From the NCBI GenBank assembly GCA_013289195.1, contig JABDAI010000001.1, positions 35,040 through 99,039 on the forward strand: a DNA stretch of 64,000 nt. Direction: 5' to 3'. The position numbers and the translations under genes are program-made. The notes under the pieces were generated by a model, which was given only the letters and a program-made list of their open reading frames with translations, was not told where the DNA came from and did not search any database. Source of the DNA: Verrucomicrobiota bacterium (lineage in GTDB: Bacteria; Verrucomicrobiota; Verrucomicrobiae; Opitutales; CG1-02-43-26). Below are positions 19,962 to 29,019 of the stretch, in pieces (positions within the stretch are counted from its first letter, which is position 1; each line of letters begins with the position of its first letter).

Positions 19962-21344
19962 TTAATACCGTCGTCTAAGATTGGTGGATAGGATGCCTAT
20001 TTCTTCTCGGTATTTTGCGACGGTTCTGCGAGAAAGATTAATATTTTTTTCGGATAAGATTTCAACAATTTTCTGGTCGCTATAAGGTTTTTTTTGGGGT
20101 TCGGATTTGATGATTTCGAGGATGGATTTTTTTATAGCAGTACTTGAAATTTTTTCTTCAGCTGCTAAGAGAATGCCGGAGGTAAAAAAGTATCTATAGG
20201 GAAAGAGCCCGTGAGGAGTGGCTAAAAATTTGTTAGCCACGGCTCGACCGATTGTGGTTTCATGGAGTTGTAAATGGTTGGCGAGTGTAGACATTGTTAA
20301 GGATTGAAGTCCAGAGGATCCTTTTTCAAAGAACTGTTTCTGTAGATCCAAGAGAGCATAGGTGATACGTTCAATGGTTTTTTGGCGCTGCTCAATGGCA
20401 TTGAGAATATATTTGCCGGAGCGCATTTTATCTTGGATGTAAGTTTTTTCTTCTATACTGAGTTCTTCTTTGGCGAGTATTTCTTTGTATGTTTTGCTTA
20501 TTTGAATCTTAGGGATATATTCATTATTTAAGGTAACAATCCAGTTATCACCTAGTTTTTCAACAGAGGCATCTGCTACAATGGGCCTATTGTTATCCTC
20601 TAGGAATTTTCTGCCGGGGGTTGGGTCTAAAGTGGCGATTTCATCTAGGGCCTCTAGGATTGCATAGATACTGATATGGAGTTTGTTAGAGAGTTCGCGA
20701 ATGCGGCGTCTTAAAAGGAGTGGAAAGTGATCTTTTATAATTTGGGTGGCTAGGGAATTGGTTTTCCCTTGGGATTCGAGTTGGATTAAAAGGCATTCTT
20801 GGACATCTTTGGAGCCAATACCTGGAGGGTCGCAGTGTTTGAGGATAATGAGTGCATTTTCCACTGTTTTTTTTGGAAGATTGGAAAGTTTAATTAAGTC
20901 TTCGATAGGAGTGGGGAGAAAGCCTTTATTGTCGAGACTGCCTATTAAAAATTCAAGGGCACTGAGTTCCTCTGGGGAAGCTGAGGTGAATTTCGCTTGA
21001 TCCATGATGAGTTCTTGGAGTGATTTTTCTGAGGCGATAGATTCTACGAAATGTTGACGTTTCTGGAGGACATCTGCAGAGTAGTTGTCAAATGTGGGAA
21101 ATGTGGGGAGATCCTCGTTCCAATTTTCTTCCAGTTGATTAGAAGAAGAAGGAGGAGAGAAGGTTTGGTCTAGACTGAAAGTTTCCAGGGGAAGTTCTTC
21201 GAGGACGGGGTTGGACTCGAGTTCTTTTAGAATGACGTCACGAAGTGCGAGTGCAGATACCTGGAGAATTTCCAGGGAATGTCCCAGGGCGGGGATAAAG
21301 ACTTGGGTTTGACTTTGCTGTTGCTGGAGATTTTGAGTGGTCAT
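19962..21344 (-). CDS. rpoN: RNA polymerase sigma-54 factor
   Basis: The 460-residue protein has the three sigma-54 regions. Region I is a Gln- and Leu-rich N-terminus (QQQQSQTQ...LEILQVSALALRDVILKEL). Region II is acidic (about residues 50-85). The core-binding and helix-turn-helix region ends in the RpoN box LSRRTVAKYREEIGI near the C-terminus, one residue off the consensus ARRTVAKYRE. Sigma-54 needs an AAA+ enhancer-binding activator to open promoters. No such activator is in this window, but a Ser/Thr protein kinase gene lies 23 bases upstream in the same run. Confidence 0.95.
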   Translation of the reverse strand: MTTQNLQQQQSQTQVFIPALGHSLEILQVSALALRDVILKELESNPVLEELPLETFSLDQTFSPPSSSNQLEENWNEDLPTFPTFDNYSADVLQKRQHFVESIASEKSLQELIMDQAKFTSASPEELSALEFLIGSLDNKGFLPTPIEDLIKLSNLPKKTVENALIILKHCDPPGIGSKDVQECLLIQLESQGKTNSLATQIIKDHFPLLLRRRIRELSNKLHISIYAILEALDEIATLDPTPGRKFLEDNNRPIVADASVEKLGDNWIVTLNNEYIPKIQISKTYKEILAKEELSIEEKTYIQDKMRSGKYILNAIEQRQKTIERITYALLDLQKQFFEKGSSGLQSLTMSTLANHLQLHETTIGRAVANKFLATPHGLFPYRYFFTSGILLAAEEKISSTAIKKSILEIIKSEPQKKPYSDQKIVEILSEKNINLSRRTVAKYREEIGILSTNLRRRY

Positions 21345-21367
21345 TTAGTTCATTTTTTATAATAGGG

Positions 21368-22363
21368 TTACTTGAGTTTAGCTTTAGTTATTTTAATTGC
21401 TTTTTGGCAATGGTGATCGAAAGCGAGTTCTTTCATATTAAATAAGTTAATGACATATTGTGCAAGCTTTTCGTTAGTTGGACCGGGATTATTGCCGTAG
21501 AGGTATTTTTCAAGATCAGTAAAAAGGTCGAACGCTGATTGATAGCGTTCATTGGGGGACAATTTTAAGGTTTTTCGAAGAATTTTATTGAGTTTTGGGT
21601 CAATACGATCGGAGAGTTTAGAGAAATTGGGAATTTTGCATTCGATAATATTCTTGCGGGTAAGTTGAGGTTTATCGGCTTCGAATATATTATATCCTAG
21701 TATTAATTCTGATAAAATGATACCGCAGGAAAAGAGATCAGCGCGGGGATCGGTGATTTTTTTTAAGGCTTGTTCCGGAGAGAGGTATTCGTTTTTACCA
21801 GCAATCCTTTCGCCTTCTTTATTATACATAAGGTCTCGGGCTTTTGCTATACCAAAGTCGGTGATTTTGACGTCCCCTTCGTAAGTAAGCATGATATTTC
21901 TAGGGTTGATATCGCGATGGACGATATTAAGAAGGAGACCATTTTTGTTACGTTTTTGATGGGCATAGCTGAGGCCACGGCAGACTTGAGATATTATGTA
22001 GACTGCGATGGGAACAGGAATTAATTGTCTATTTTCGAGGTGGCGGATTAAGAAGTCTTCAAGGTTAATGCCTTGGACGAATTCCATAACCATGTAATAT
22101 TGGGAATCTTTTTGGCCTAAATGGTAAATTTGGACAATGTTGGTATGGATTAGATCAGCTACCAATTTGGCTTCGCCGAGAAAATTGGAACGGAACTCTT
22201 GAATTTTAGAAAATTTTTCGAGTATGAATTTAATGGCAACGGTTTTTTCAAAGTCATCAGAGCCTTTTTGTTTTGCTTCATAAATTGTTGACATACCACC
22301 TTTTGCGATGACGCGAATTAGATCGTAATCTAGCTTGTCGGAGAATGTTTTCAGGGTGCTCAT
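21368..22363 (-). CDS. Hanks-type serine/threonine protein kinase
   Basis: This 331-residue eukaryote-like kinase has a glycine loop AKGGMST, VAIKFI (ATP-binding Lys), the catalytic loop VHRDINPRNIM, DFGIAKA (Mg binding) and EYLSPEQAL in place of APE. The Lys usually following HRDL is Asn here, as in the HRDVSPQN form common in bacterial Pkn kinases. There is no membrane segment or extracellular sensor, so it is a soluble kinase with a short helical C-terminal tail. It opens the run with rpoN, coaE, rho, rnhC and rnhB. A regulatory link with sigma-54 is possible but only suggested by position. Confidence 0.93.
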   Translation of the reverse strand: MSTLKTFSDKLDYDLIRVIAKGGMSTIYEAKQKGSDDFEKTVAIKFILEKFSKIQEFRSNFLGEAKLVADLIHTNIVQIYHLGQKDSQYYMVMEFVQGINLEDFLIRHLENRQLIPVPIAVYIISQVCRGLSYAHQKRNKNGLLLNIVHRDINPRNIMLTYEGDVKITDFGIAKARDLMYNKEGERIAGKNEYLSPEQALKKITDPRADLFSCGIILSELILGYNIFEADKPQLTRKNIIECKIPNFSKLSDRIDPKLNKILRKTLKLSPNERYQSAFDLFTDLEKYLYGNNPGPTNEKLAQYVINLFNMKELAFDHHCQKAIKITKAKLK

Positions 22364-22665
22364 AAATAGTTAATTATGAAAAGAAAATTAGTGTAAAAGT
22401 GACTTACTTTTGATGATAAAAATAAAGAGTGAGTTTGAAAAGTGTAAAAATAAAAAATATTAGGTTATATTGCTGTTATGATACAGGGCAGAATTTTTAG
22501 TTTTAGCATGAAAGTTTAAATTTTCATAAAAAATCTCTAATCTGGAACTAGGACATTATTAAAAAGTGAATTTTAATCAAATATATCACTTATTTTTGAG
22601 TTATAATTTATTTTGTTGACAAAATATTTAATTTGAATAATAATTAACGATTTAATAATAAAATT
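22364..22665. other. A/T-rich divergent intergenic region
   Basis: This 302-base spacer separates the kinase gene (-) from a hypothetical gene (+). It is strongly A/T-rich, with several TATAAT-like hexamers that cannot be ranked by eye. TTGACA-like bases at about 22615-22620 lie upstream of the + gene. I see no RNA gene or repeat in it. Confidence 0.4.
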
Positions 22666-24471
22666 ATGATAAATTTAGCAATAGGTGTGGGTGTGGTGAC
22701 TGCAGGGTATACCCTATGGAATTATGGCATTAAAGATTTTACAAGTTTGTTTGGTAGAATAATTGCATGGTGTGAGAGTTTATCACCAAGAGTTAATTAT
22801 CGCAAAGGCGATAATGATAATATAGTTTTAAAAAATTTGGAAAATAGACAAATATTTGGATGTGAAGCTAAAGAGAATCCAAGAGTCATGGAATTATTAA
22901 GAAATATGGTAATTCCTATTTTAAATGACCAAAATACTGTATTAAAAGAAGCAGAGAAAAAAACCAATAAAAGTTTTTCAATAATTTACAACCAAGACGA
23001 ACCTGTCAATGAACTATTCTTTAAATGCGTTCGCGGATTTCAAAAAATAAATAGACTTAATTTATTTGATCGGTTGATGGAGATATCGGCGGCAAAAAAC
23101 ATATTCGTTTATAATCAATCTAGAAGTGAAGTGGACAATGCTACAGTCATTTGGAAAGCGTCATTAGATATCATTTACAAACATTTACTGATGAAAAAGG
23201 TAAAAGCGGAATTGGTTCGGCATTTTACTTTTGAGCAGACTAATATTATAGCGAATATACTTCCTACTTTAGGGAAAGCAATTAAGAGATTGGAAGAGAT
23301 AAAGGATCACTATTATCTTTCTTTATTTAGAGTATTATTAGATACAAATACGACTTGGCAGAAAAAAGCACAATTCGTTGAAACTTTTTTTGGCGACACT
23401 TATAATGAAGAAAATGCTTTAGATATTTTATTTTCTCGATATCCAAAAGCAATAGCTAATATGAGTATAGGTTTTAATGAACTACAATTTTTATTAAACT
23501 ATCTTAATAAAATGATGCATCTACCAAAAAATCTTCATAATTTGCAAATAGTAGAAAATATTTTAAAAAAATCTCAACAATTTTACGATCAACTTGCTAA
23601 ATTACCCCATGCAAACAGGCACAAACCGACTCCTTTTTTGAGAGGTAATATGGCAATACTTACATGTCTCAATGGTCTTTTAGAGGATTTTAAGCAAGCG
23701 AAAGGCATGGTACGGAAGGCAAAGGCAAATCGAGGAAATTTATCCTTAAAATTGAATGGGCCAAATACAGTAAAAAACACTGGTAATAAAAAAGAAAGTA
23801 AGGATTTTGATGAATCTATTACTTATACACCCAAAGACGAAAAAACTGAAAAAGGCAAAGATAAAGGTAAAGACATTCTCGAAGAAAAAGTTAAACAAAA
23901 GAGTACGAAGATAAGCGAAAGAAAAGTTGAAAAAAAAATGTTTGCTTATATTGATGAAGGAAAGTTTGAGGAAAATGAGATTGGGGATGGAGATGAGTTT
24001 AAGCAAGAAACCAATAAATTACTGGAAACATTACGTCAATTCTGTGAACAACGTCGTAAGGATAAATTAGAAGCTCAAGAAGAAAAAAGATGCCAAGCTA
24101 AAGGACAAGTTTCAAATGATACAGATCAAAGTCGTCCAGGAATGGTGATAGTTGAGAAATTAAATAGCAAACAAGAACAGACACTAAAAGCTCTTTTTTC
24201 TAAAACTCCACTCCATTTGGAAATTAAGGGTAGTGACGTAAAAAATTTAATACGAAATGGGCTAAAAAGTACGGTAGAAGGAAATGGCAATGGAAGCTAC
24301 GTAATTTCATGGGGAAACTCAACAAAAAGTGCTGGCACGTTTGAAATGACGCACGGCGGAGATAAGGGAAAAAGGTTAACTGGGGGATATGTCGCAAGAG
24401 TGAGAGAGATTATTAAAAAAGGAATAGAGGAAGGTTTTATTTCAATTCCTCCTTATTATTTAAATGGGTAG
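22666..24471 (+). CDS. Hypothetical helical protein with HicA-like C-terminal domain (paralogue A)
   Basis: I do not recognise the full 601-residue protein. The N-terminus has one hydrophobic segment (about residues 2-20). Residues 60-370 look alpha-helical, with a short leucine-rich stretch SLFRVLLDTNTTWQKKAQFV shared with the next gene. A Lys/Glu-rich low-complexity linker follows at about 385-480. The C-terminal 100 residues form the most conserved block between the two genes: IKGSDVKNLIRNGLKS, GNGSYVISWGN, AGTFEMTHGGDKGKRLT, YVARVREIIKKG. Its order (Lys-Gly-rich strand, GSY, THGG-K, helix) resembles HicA/YcfA double-stranded-RNA-binding-like toxins, but the GSHH catalytic His position is Tyr. 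No Shine-Dalgarno is visible. An effector-like role is only a guess. Confidence 0.6.
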   Translation: MINLAIGVGVVTAGYTLWNYGIKDFTSLFGRIIAWCESLSPRVNYRKGDNDNIVLKNLENRQIFGCEAKENPRVMELLRNMVIPILNDQNTVLKEAEKKTNKSFSIIYNQDEPVNELFFKCVRGFQKINRLNLFDRLMEISAAKNIFVYNQSRSEVDNATVIWKASLDIIYKHLLMKKVKAELVRHFTFEQTNIIANILPTLGKAIKRLEEIKDHYYLSLFRVLLDTNTTWQKKAQFVETFFGDTYNEENALDILFSRYPKAIANMSIGFNELQFLLNYLNKMMHLPKNLHNLQIVENILKKSQQFYDQLAKLPHANRHKPTPFLRGNMAILTCLNGLLEDFKQAKGMVRKAKANRGNLSLKLNGPNTVKNTGNKKESKDFDESITYTPKDEKTEKGKDKGKDILEEKVKQKSTKISERKVEKKMFAYIDEGKFEENEIGDGDEFKQETNKLLETLRQFCEQRRKDKLEAQEEKRCQAKGQVSNDTDQSRPGMVIVEKLNSKQEQTLKALFSKTPLHLEIKGSDVKNLIRNGLKSTVEGNGNGSYVISWGNSTKSAGTFEMTHGGDKGKRLTGGYVARVREIIKKGIEEGFISIPPYYLNG

Positions 24472-24586
24472 TTAATTGATTTGGGAGTTGGGAAAAAGTT
24501 TTATTTTTAGGTTTTTATTGCGTTTAATCGTTGCTTATTTTGTAGGAATATTCATGATAAATTAAATATTAAGCTGTATATAAATT

Positions 24587-26311
24587 ATGGTAGCAAAAAT
24601 AAGTAAAACAATATATCGAGCCATAGAAATTGCCAAGAATTTTATTAATAGAATAGTCGAATGTTGTAAAAGTCCTTTTTCACGAGCTAAGAATACAAGT
24701 CCGTGGAATATTTCGACAAAGGGTTTGAAAAGTTTTCAAGCATCTCAGTTTAATGAGAATGAAACCATGAAAGCACTTAAGGCACTTATTAAAGAAGATA
24801 TAAAGACAATGAATTTTATTATAGGAATATCTGGAGAAATTAATAAACAATTTTTGATAGAATATAATGAAAATGCGTTTATTGATAACTTGTTATTGAA
24901 ATGTGCACAAGGATGCCTAAAATTATCTGAACTTGAATTGAGCAAAGTTTTGTCGGCATTAAGAAAAGAATCTGAGCCTGATCACATAGATGATGTTCAA
25001 ATAAATGCAAGGTTCTGTTGGTTTATGGCACAGTCTATTATCGCATATCATTGCCTTATTGAAGAGGAGAAAGAGAATTTAAGTGAGGAGCAAAATGATA
25101 TGCCTGTGTCTAAAATTTCTGGTTTAGATGAGACAATTAATGAGTTGGAAAAAATGATGGAAGAATTTTTTTTTCCGCTGTTTAGAATATTATTAGATAC
25201 GGATAGTGACTGGCAAACAAAAGCAAAATTAGTTAAAGGTTTTTTTGGTTATGAAATGGTTTCTGAAACTGATTTAGCTTTAGAACATTTAAATTATCAT
25301 AGGAAGCACGAAGTGAGTGATATGGTTATAGGTTTTTGTCGTCTGCAAGGTTTATTGGAATATCTTAATCAAATGAAGGATATGCCTAAAAGTGCTTACA
25401 ATTTAAACATAGTAATGGATTTTTTAATTACGTGCTGCGATCATTTTTCATCATTCCCTGATAATTGGCGAAATTTTGGTCGTACGTTTTCTCAAAAGAG
25501 CCATAATTTAGGTCGTTATGGTCCAGCAAGAGGTCCAAAAGTGAATGTTTTTTTTATAAGGAGTAATAAGATAATTGAAAATTTAGCAAATCTTAAAAAA
25601 CAATTTTCTTCAGAAATAGAACAAGCAACAAAGAAGGAGAAGCTAAAAGCGAAAGCTCAAGTTCGAAATTATGGTGAATTTGAGATAAGTAATTTTTCAC
25701 AGAAAAAAGAAACAAAGAGGAAAAAAATAATTAAAGACAATGAAAAGGACAAGGGTAAATCTATCAGTCAGGAAACACCTGTCAAAAAAATAGTTAGTCA
25801 AAGCAATAAGCCATGTTCCCTCATTTTGGAAAAAAGAAGAGCCGAGGCAGAAGCAATTAGCAAGGAGCCGAATCCATTACTAAAAACGATAAGACAGATA
25901 TGTAAAGAAAATCGTGAAGGTAATTTAGCAAGGAGTGGAAAAATAAACGAAAGTGAAAAGGTAACAAAAGTCCGTTTAGGAATGGTGGTAGTTGAAAAAT
26001 TAAATGGCGAACAAGAAGAGACATTAAGAGCCCTTTGTTGTAAAAATCCTCCCCATCTGAAAATTAAAGGGAGTAAAGTAGAATCTTTAATAACAAATGG
26101 TCTAAAAAGCAGAGTAGAGGAAAAAGGTACAGGAGACTGTACAATTTTTTGGGGAAACTCAAAAAAAATTGCTGGTACGTATGAAGTGACGCACGGTAGA
26201 GATAGGAAAAAAAGATTAACCTCAGATTATGCCGCAAAGATAGGGAATATTATTAAAGAGGGTATAGATCAAGGTTTCATTTCAATTCCTCCTAGTTATT
26301 TAAATGAATAG
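24587..26311 (+). CDS. Hypothetical helical protein with HicA-like C-terminal domain (paralogue B)
   Basis: This 574-residue neighbour of the previous gene has the same plan: a helical body, the shared piece LFRILLDTDSDWQTKAKLVK, a charged linker (about residues 340-465) and a closely similar C-terminal domain (IKGSKVESLITNGLKS, CTIFWGNSKKIAGTYEVTHG, IIKEGIDQGFISIPPSYLN). The bodies have diverged far more than the C-terminal domain, so the domain is under constraint. No strong membrane segment is seen. The gap between the genes is 115 A/T-rich bases. The function is unknown. The HicA resemblance is by pattern, and the usual catalytic His is absent (GDCTIF at that point). Confidence 0.6.
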   Translation: MVAKISKTIYRAIEIAKNFINRIVECCKSPFSRAKNTSPWNISTKGLKSFQASQFNENETMKALKALIKEDIKTMNFIIGISGEINKQFLIEYNENAFIDNLLLKCAQGCLKLSELELSKVLSALRKESEPDHIDDVQINARFCWFMAQSIIAYHCLIEEEKENLSEEQNDMPVSKISGLDETINELEKMMEEFFFPLFRILLDTDSDWQTKAKLVKGFFGYEMVSETDLALEHLNYHRKHEVSDMVIGFCRLQGLLEYLNQMKDMPKSAYNLNIVMDFLITCCDHFSSFPDNWRNFGRTFSQKSHNLGRYGPARGPKVNVFFIRSNKIIENLANLKKQFSSEIEQATKKEKLKAKAQVRNYGEFEISNFSQKKETKRKKIIKDNEKDKGKSISQETPVKKIVSQSNKPCSLILEKRRAEAEAISKEPNPLLKTIRQICKENREGNLARSGKINESEKVTKVRLGMVVVEKLNGEQEETLRALCCKNPPHLKIKGSKVESLITNGLKSRVEEKGTGDCTIFWGNSKKIAGTYEVTHGRDRKKRLTSDYAAKIGNIIKEGIDQGFISIPPSYLNE

Positions 26312-26385
26312 CTCATAGATCGAGTTTAAAAATTTGCTTTCCTTTTTCGAATTCTTCTGTCTGCAAATTCAGATCAAATTATTTT

Positions 26386-28287
26386 CTAACTAGAATCTTT
26401 GAGCTCTTCAAGAAGGTCGACCCATTCTTTCATGGCTGTTTCTAATTTTTTTTCAATTTCGAGGTGGTTTTGAACAGTTTCGCTGCAAGAACTGTTGTTT
26501 TTAGCAAAAAATTCAGGTTCGCTCATCATTTCTTCGAGAGTCGTTTTTTGAATTTCGAGAGACTGAATTAAATCTTCCAATTCTTTAGATTTTTTCTTGA
26601 GTGTTGCAGATTCTTTATGCTGATCTTTTGGGGATGTAGAAACTTTAGGGGAAATTGTTTTTGTAGGAGAAGGAGCAGTAGGCTCATTTTCAATTTTTTC
26701 GAGGTATTCAGAGACATTGCCATAAAAAATGCGAGTGCCACTACGACTAATTTCGAGTACTTTATTGACTAAAGGATCTAGGAAAGCTCTGTCATGCGAG
26801 ACAATAAAGAGGGTTCCTTCGTAAGCACGAAGGGCGTCTTGAAGTTTTTGTTTCGACTTCATATCTAAGTGATTGGTGGGTTCGTCCATGACTAGGCAAT
26901 TAGCTTGCTGAACTAGCAAACAGGCAAGCGCGAGACGGCATTTTTCACCACCGGAGAGAACTTTAGTTTTTTTGAAAGCATCGTCTCCACGAAATAGAAA
27001 AGCACCCAGAATAGCACGCGGTGGCATGATTTTTTCGGCTGTTGCGGCATTTTCTATGACTTCAAGGACTGTACTTTCAGGATCGAGGGTATCCCCTTGG
27101 TGTTGTGCAAAGTAAGAGATTTGAACTTTTTGGCCTAAAATTCTTTCCCCTGAAGTGAGCGGTTCGACGCCTGCAAGGACTTTCGCAAACGTTGTCTTTC
27201 CTGCTCCATTGACTCCCACAACAGCGATACGGTCACCTTGTTCGAGTTTAAAATTAATGTTTTTAAAAACGACAAAGTCGTCGTAGGCTTTGGATATATT
27301 TTTAAGCTCTAAAACTTTTTGAGCCGAAGGAGGAGCTTTGGGGAAACGGAAATTGATAGTCGATTCTTCTTGTTCTATTTCAATACGTTCGATTTTGGCC
27401 ATGGCTTTAACACGACTTTGTACTTGCGATGCTTTGGATGCTTTGGCTCTAAATCGATCAATAAATTGTTGAGTTTTTTCCAAACTTTTTTGTTGGTTTT
27501 TATAAGCCTTTATAATTTGTTCTTTTCTTAAAGCACTTTCTCTTTCAAAGTATGAATAGTTTCCAGCATAGGCTTCGAGTTTGCCTAAAGAAAGTGCAAA
27601 AATACGGGTACATAATTCATCTAAAAAGGCGCGATCGTGAGAAATAATAATTAAGGCACCTTCATATTTTTTTAAATAATTTTCGACCCATCGTAAAGAA
27701 GTTAAGTCTAAGTGATTGGTAGGTTCGTCTAAAAGTAATAAGGAGGGTTCGCGTAGGAGTAATTTTGCAAGAGCAATACGCATTTGCCAACCGCCGCTGA
27801 ATTCTGAACAATCTCTATCCATATCAGGAAGTGAGAAACCAAGGCCCATAAGGACTTTTTCAATCTTTGACTTTAGCTTAGCAGCATCCAAATCTTCTAA
27901 ACGATGCTCGAGTGCGCCAATGATTTCGAGCAGATCGTAGTATTCTTCGTTATCAGGCATGAGGTCATCGAGACGGAGGTTAGCGTCGTCGAGTTGTTTT
28001 TTGAGAGTTAAAATATTATCAAAAGCAGACTCTACTTCTTTAAATAGGCTTTTACCGGAAGCTACAATACCGTCTTGAGGGAGGTAGCCGATTGTAACAT
28101 AATTAGCACAGTTGATTGTTCCGGATTCAAATTCGGTTAGGCCCATTAAAATTTTCAAAAGAGTGGATTTACCCGCACCATTTGATCCGACTAGGCCAAT
28201 ACGGTCTCGAGCCAAAATATTTACAGAAATGGCATCAAATATTACTTTGCTTCCATAGCTTAAGGTGAGTGAATCAATATCTATCAT
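26386..28287 (-). CDS. ABC-F family ATPase (translation-associated, Uup/EttA-like)
   Basis: This 633-residue protein has two ABC cassettes and no membrane domain. Cassette 1 has Walker A GSNGAGKST, signature FSGGWQMR and Walker B LLLLDEPTNHLDL. Cassette 2 has GVNGAGKTT, LSGGEKCR and CLVMDEPTNHLDM. The inter-cassette linker (about residues 235-315) is the charged helical ABC_tran_Xtn arm, and the last 80 residues form a coiled coil. ABC-F proteins bind the ribosomal E site and relieve stalling or antibiotic effects. The subtype (Uup, YdiF, YbiT) cannot be settled by eye, though the C-terminal coiled coil favours Uup/YdiF types. It is convergent with paralogue B. Confidence 0.92.
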   Translation of the reverse strand: MIDIDSLTLSYGSKVIFDAISVNILARDRIGLVGSNGAGKSTLLKILMGLTEFESGTINCANYVTIGYLPQDGIVASGKSLFKEVESAFDNILTLKKQLDDANLRLDDLMPDNEEYYDLLEIIGALEHRLEDLDAAKLKSKIEKVLMGLGFSLPDMDRDCSEFSGGWQMRIALAKLLLREPSLLLLDEPTNHLDLTSLRWVENYLKKYEGALIIISHDRAFLDELCTRIFALSLGKLEAYAGNYSYFERESALRKEQIIKAYKNQQKSLEKTQQFIDRFRAKASKASQVQSRVKAMAKIERIEIEQEESTINFRFPKAPPSAQKVLELKNISKAYDDFVVFKNINFKLEQGDRIAVVGVNGAGKTTFAKVLAGVEPLTSGERILGQKVQISYFAQHQGDTLDPESTVLEVIENAATAEKIMPPRAILGAFLFRGDDAFKKTKVLSGGEKCRLALACLLVQQANCLVMDEPTNHLDMKSKQKLQDALRAYEGTLFIVSHDRAFLDPLVNKVLEISRSGTRIFYGNVSEYLEKIENEPTAPSPTKTISPKVSTSPKDQHKESATLKKKSKELEDLIQSLEIQKTTLEEMMSEPEFFAKNNSSCSETVQNHLEIEKKLETAMKEWVDLLEELKDSS

Positions 28288-28363
28288 TTGAAAAAACTAA
28301 TATAAAAAGAGTAGGTGAATAATAAAAAACTTCAATCAGAAGGATTAAAAAATCAATTTTAAG

Positions 28364-28451
28364 TGGCGGAAGGAGAGGGATTCGAACCCCCGGAGCCTTG
28401 CGGCTCAACGGTTTTCAAGACCGCCGCAATCGGCCACTCTGCCATCCTTCC
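28364..28451 (-). tRNA. tRNA-Ser (anticodon UGA)
   Basis: The minus strand folds as a class II tRNA: acceptor GGAAGGA paired with TCCTTCC, discriminator G, encoded CCA, long variable arm (GAGCCGCAAGGCTC), T-loop GGTTCGAATCC, and anticodon loop CTTGAAA with TGA. It is 88 bases with CCA. It sits 76 bases upstream of the ABC-F start on the same strand. Confidence 0.95.
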
Positions 28452-28590
28452 TTAGCCAGTGGACTTGATATAATGTTATTTTGTTTGAATTGTCGAGAAA
28501 AAAAATAAATTTAGTCGGGCTTCGGAGTGCTTTAGCAGCAAGGGTCAGCATAATACTTCCAGTCATTATTTCAGCAATAGCACTTCCTAC
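28452..28590 (-). pseudogene. Possible decayed coding fragment
   Basis: On the minus strand, 28485-28590 reads without a stop as a hydrophobic peptide (VGSAIAEIMTGSIMLTLAAK...). It has no start and runs straight into the truncated end of a MITE at 28591. It looks like the tail of a gene broken by that insertion. The family is not recognised and it could be chance. Confidence 0.25.
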
Positions 28591-28733
28591 TGCCTTTATG
28601 CCATCTAATGAGCCTTCTTCACTCGCAAGTGCTCGACGTACCTCGGGTACGCCTGTGCGCTTGCTCGATCAGAATGTCATTATCTGGCATAAATTCAAGT
28701 GACCTTTAGCCATTTTAATTTGGGAAATGGTAT
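28591..28733. mobile_element. Fold-back MITE, copy truncated at its left end
   Basis: The core from TGCCTTTATGCC to GGCATAAATTCAAG is nearly base-for-base that of the complete copy at 12593-12776. The right terminal repeat differs: TTTTAATTTGGGAAATGGTA here against TTTTAGAATGGGATTTGGTA there. The left terminal repeat is missing. Immediately after it come 20 bases of an IS end. The core therefore exists with two kinds of terminus in this genome. Confidence 0.8.
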
Positions 28734-28753
28734 AATTAGACGAAACTCAGGTT
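28734..28753. mobile_element. Solo right end of the IS982-type element
   Basis: The 20 bases AATTAGACGAAACTCAGGTT are identical to the right end of the IS at 31510-31529. Nothing else of the IS remains. On one side is a truncated MITE, on the other the broken fic gene, so this is an old junction left by insertion and deletion. Confidence 0.75.
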
Positions 28754-28943
28754 ATGAATTTAATTTTATTAAAAAATGGATTTCCTCCAGCAATTATTCG
28801 AAAAAGAGATCGGCTTGAGTATATTAATGAGTCTTGAAAAAGCGCAACTTGGAGGAAGCAAGGACGACTATGAACAGATTATTACTGAAGCAATTAATCG
28901 CTCATTGGATATCTATTTAAAAGCGCTTAAAGGTGAAGAATAA
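28754..28943 (+). pseudogene. Fic/DOC-family protein, C-terminal remnant with frameshift
   Basis: Reading from 28754 gives MNLILLKNGFPPAIIRKRD and on to YIN. A one-base shift near 28830 then gives LEKAQLGGSKDDYEQI and RSLDIYLKALKGEE. Together these match the typical C-terminal part of Fic proteins, just after the GRxxR part of the catalytic motif (LMNLIL..GYPPAII..DR..Y...L). Fic proteins transfer AMP or related groups to target proteins, and the HxFx(D/E)GN(G/K)R motif itself is lost. The 5' part is replaced by an IS end. It is a clear dead gene and evidence of a former toxin or effector. Confidence 0.7.
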
Positions 28944-28946
28944 AAT

Positions 28947-29001
28947 AATATCAATTCCCAAATTAAAATGACCAAAGGCCACTTGAATTTGGGAACTCAT
29001 A
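28947..29001. repeat. Short MITE derivative (terminal repeat remnant)
   Basis: TTCCCAAATTAAAATG and the following ACCAAAGGCCACTTGAATT match the outer part of the second terminal-repeat type, then TTTGGGAA closes a small inverted repeat. The GC-rich core is absent. It lies between the broken fic gene and the 3' end of the tail-anchored protein gene. Confidence 0.55.
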
Positions 29002-29019
29002 TAAATACCAAATAAATCC

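Noticed and set aside
28361..28451. tRNA-Ser as attachment site of an integrated island
   Set aside because: No duplicate of the tRNA 3' end and no integrase next to it; the xerC-like gene at 40528 is of chromosomal type.
28481..28702. 73-codon + frame
   Set aside because: It crosses the boundary between a decayed fragment and the MITE core and has no protein-like conservation.
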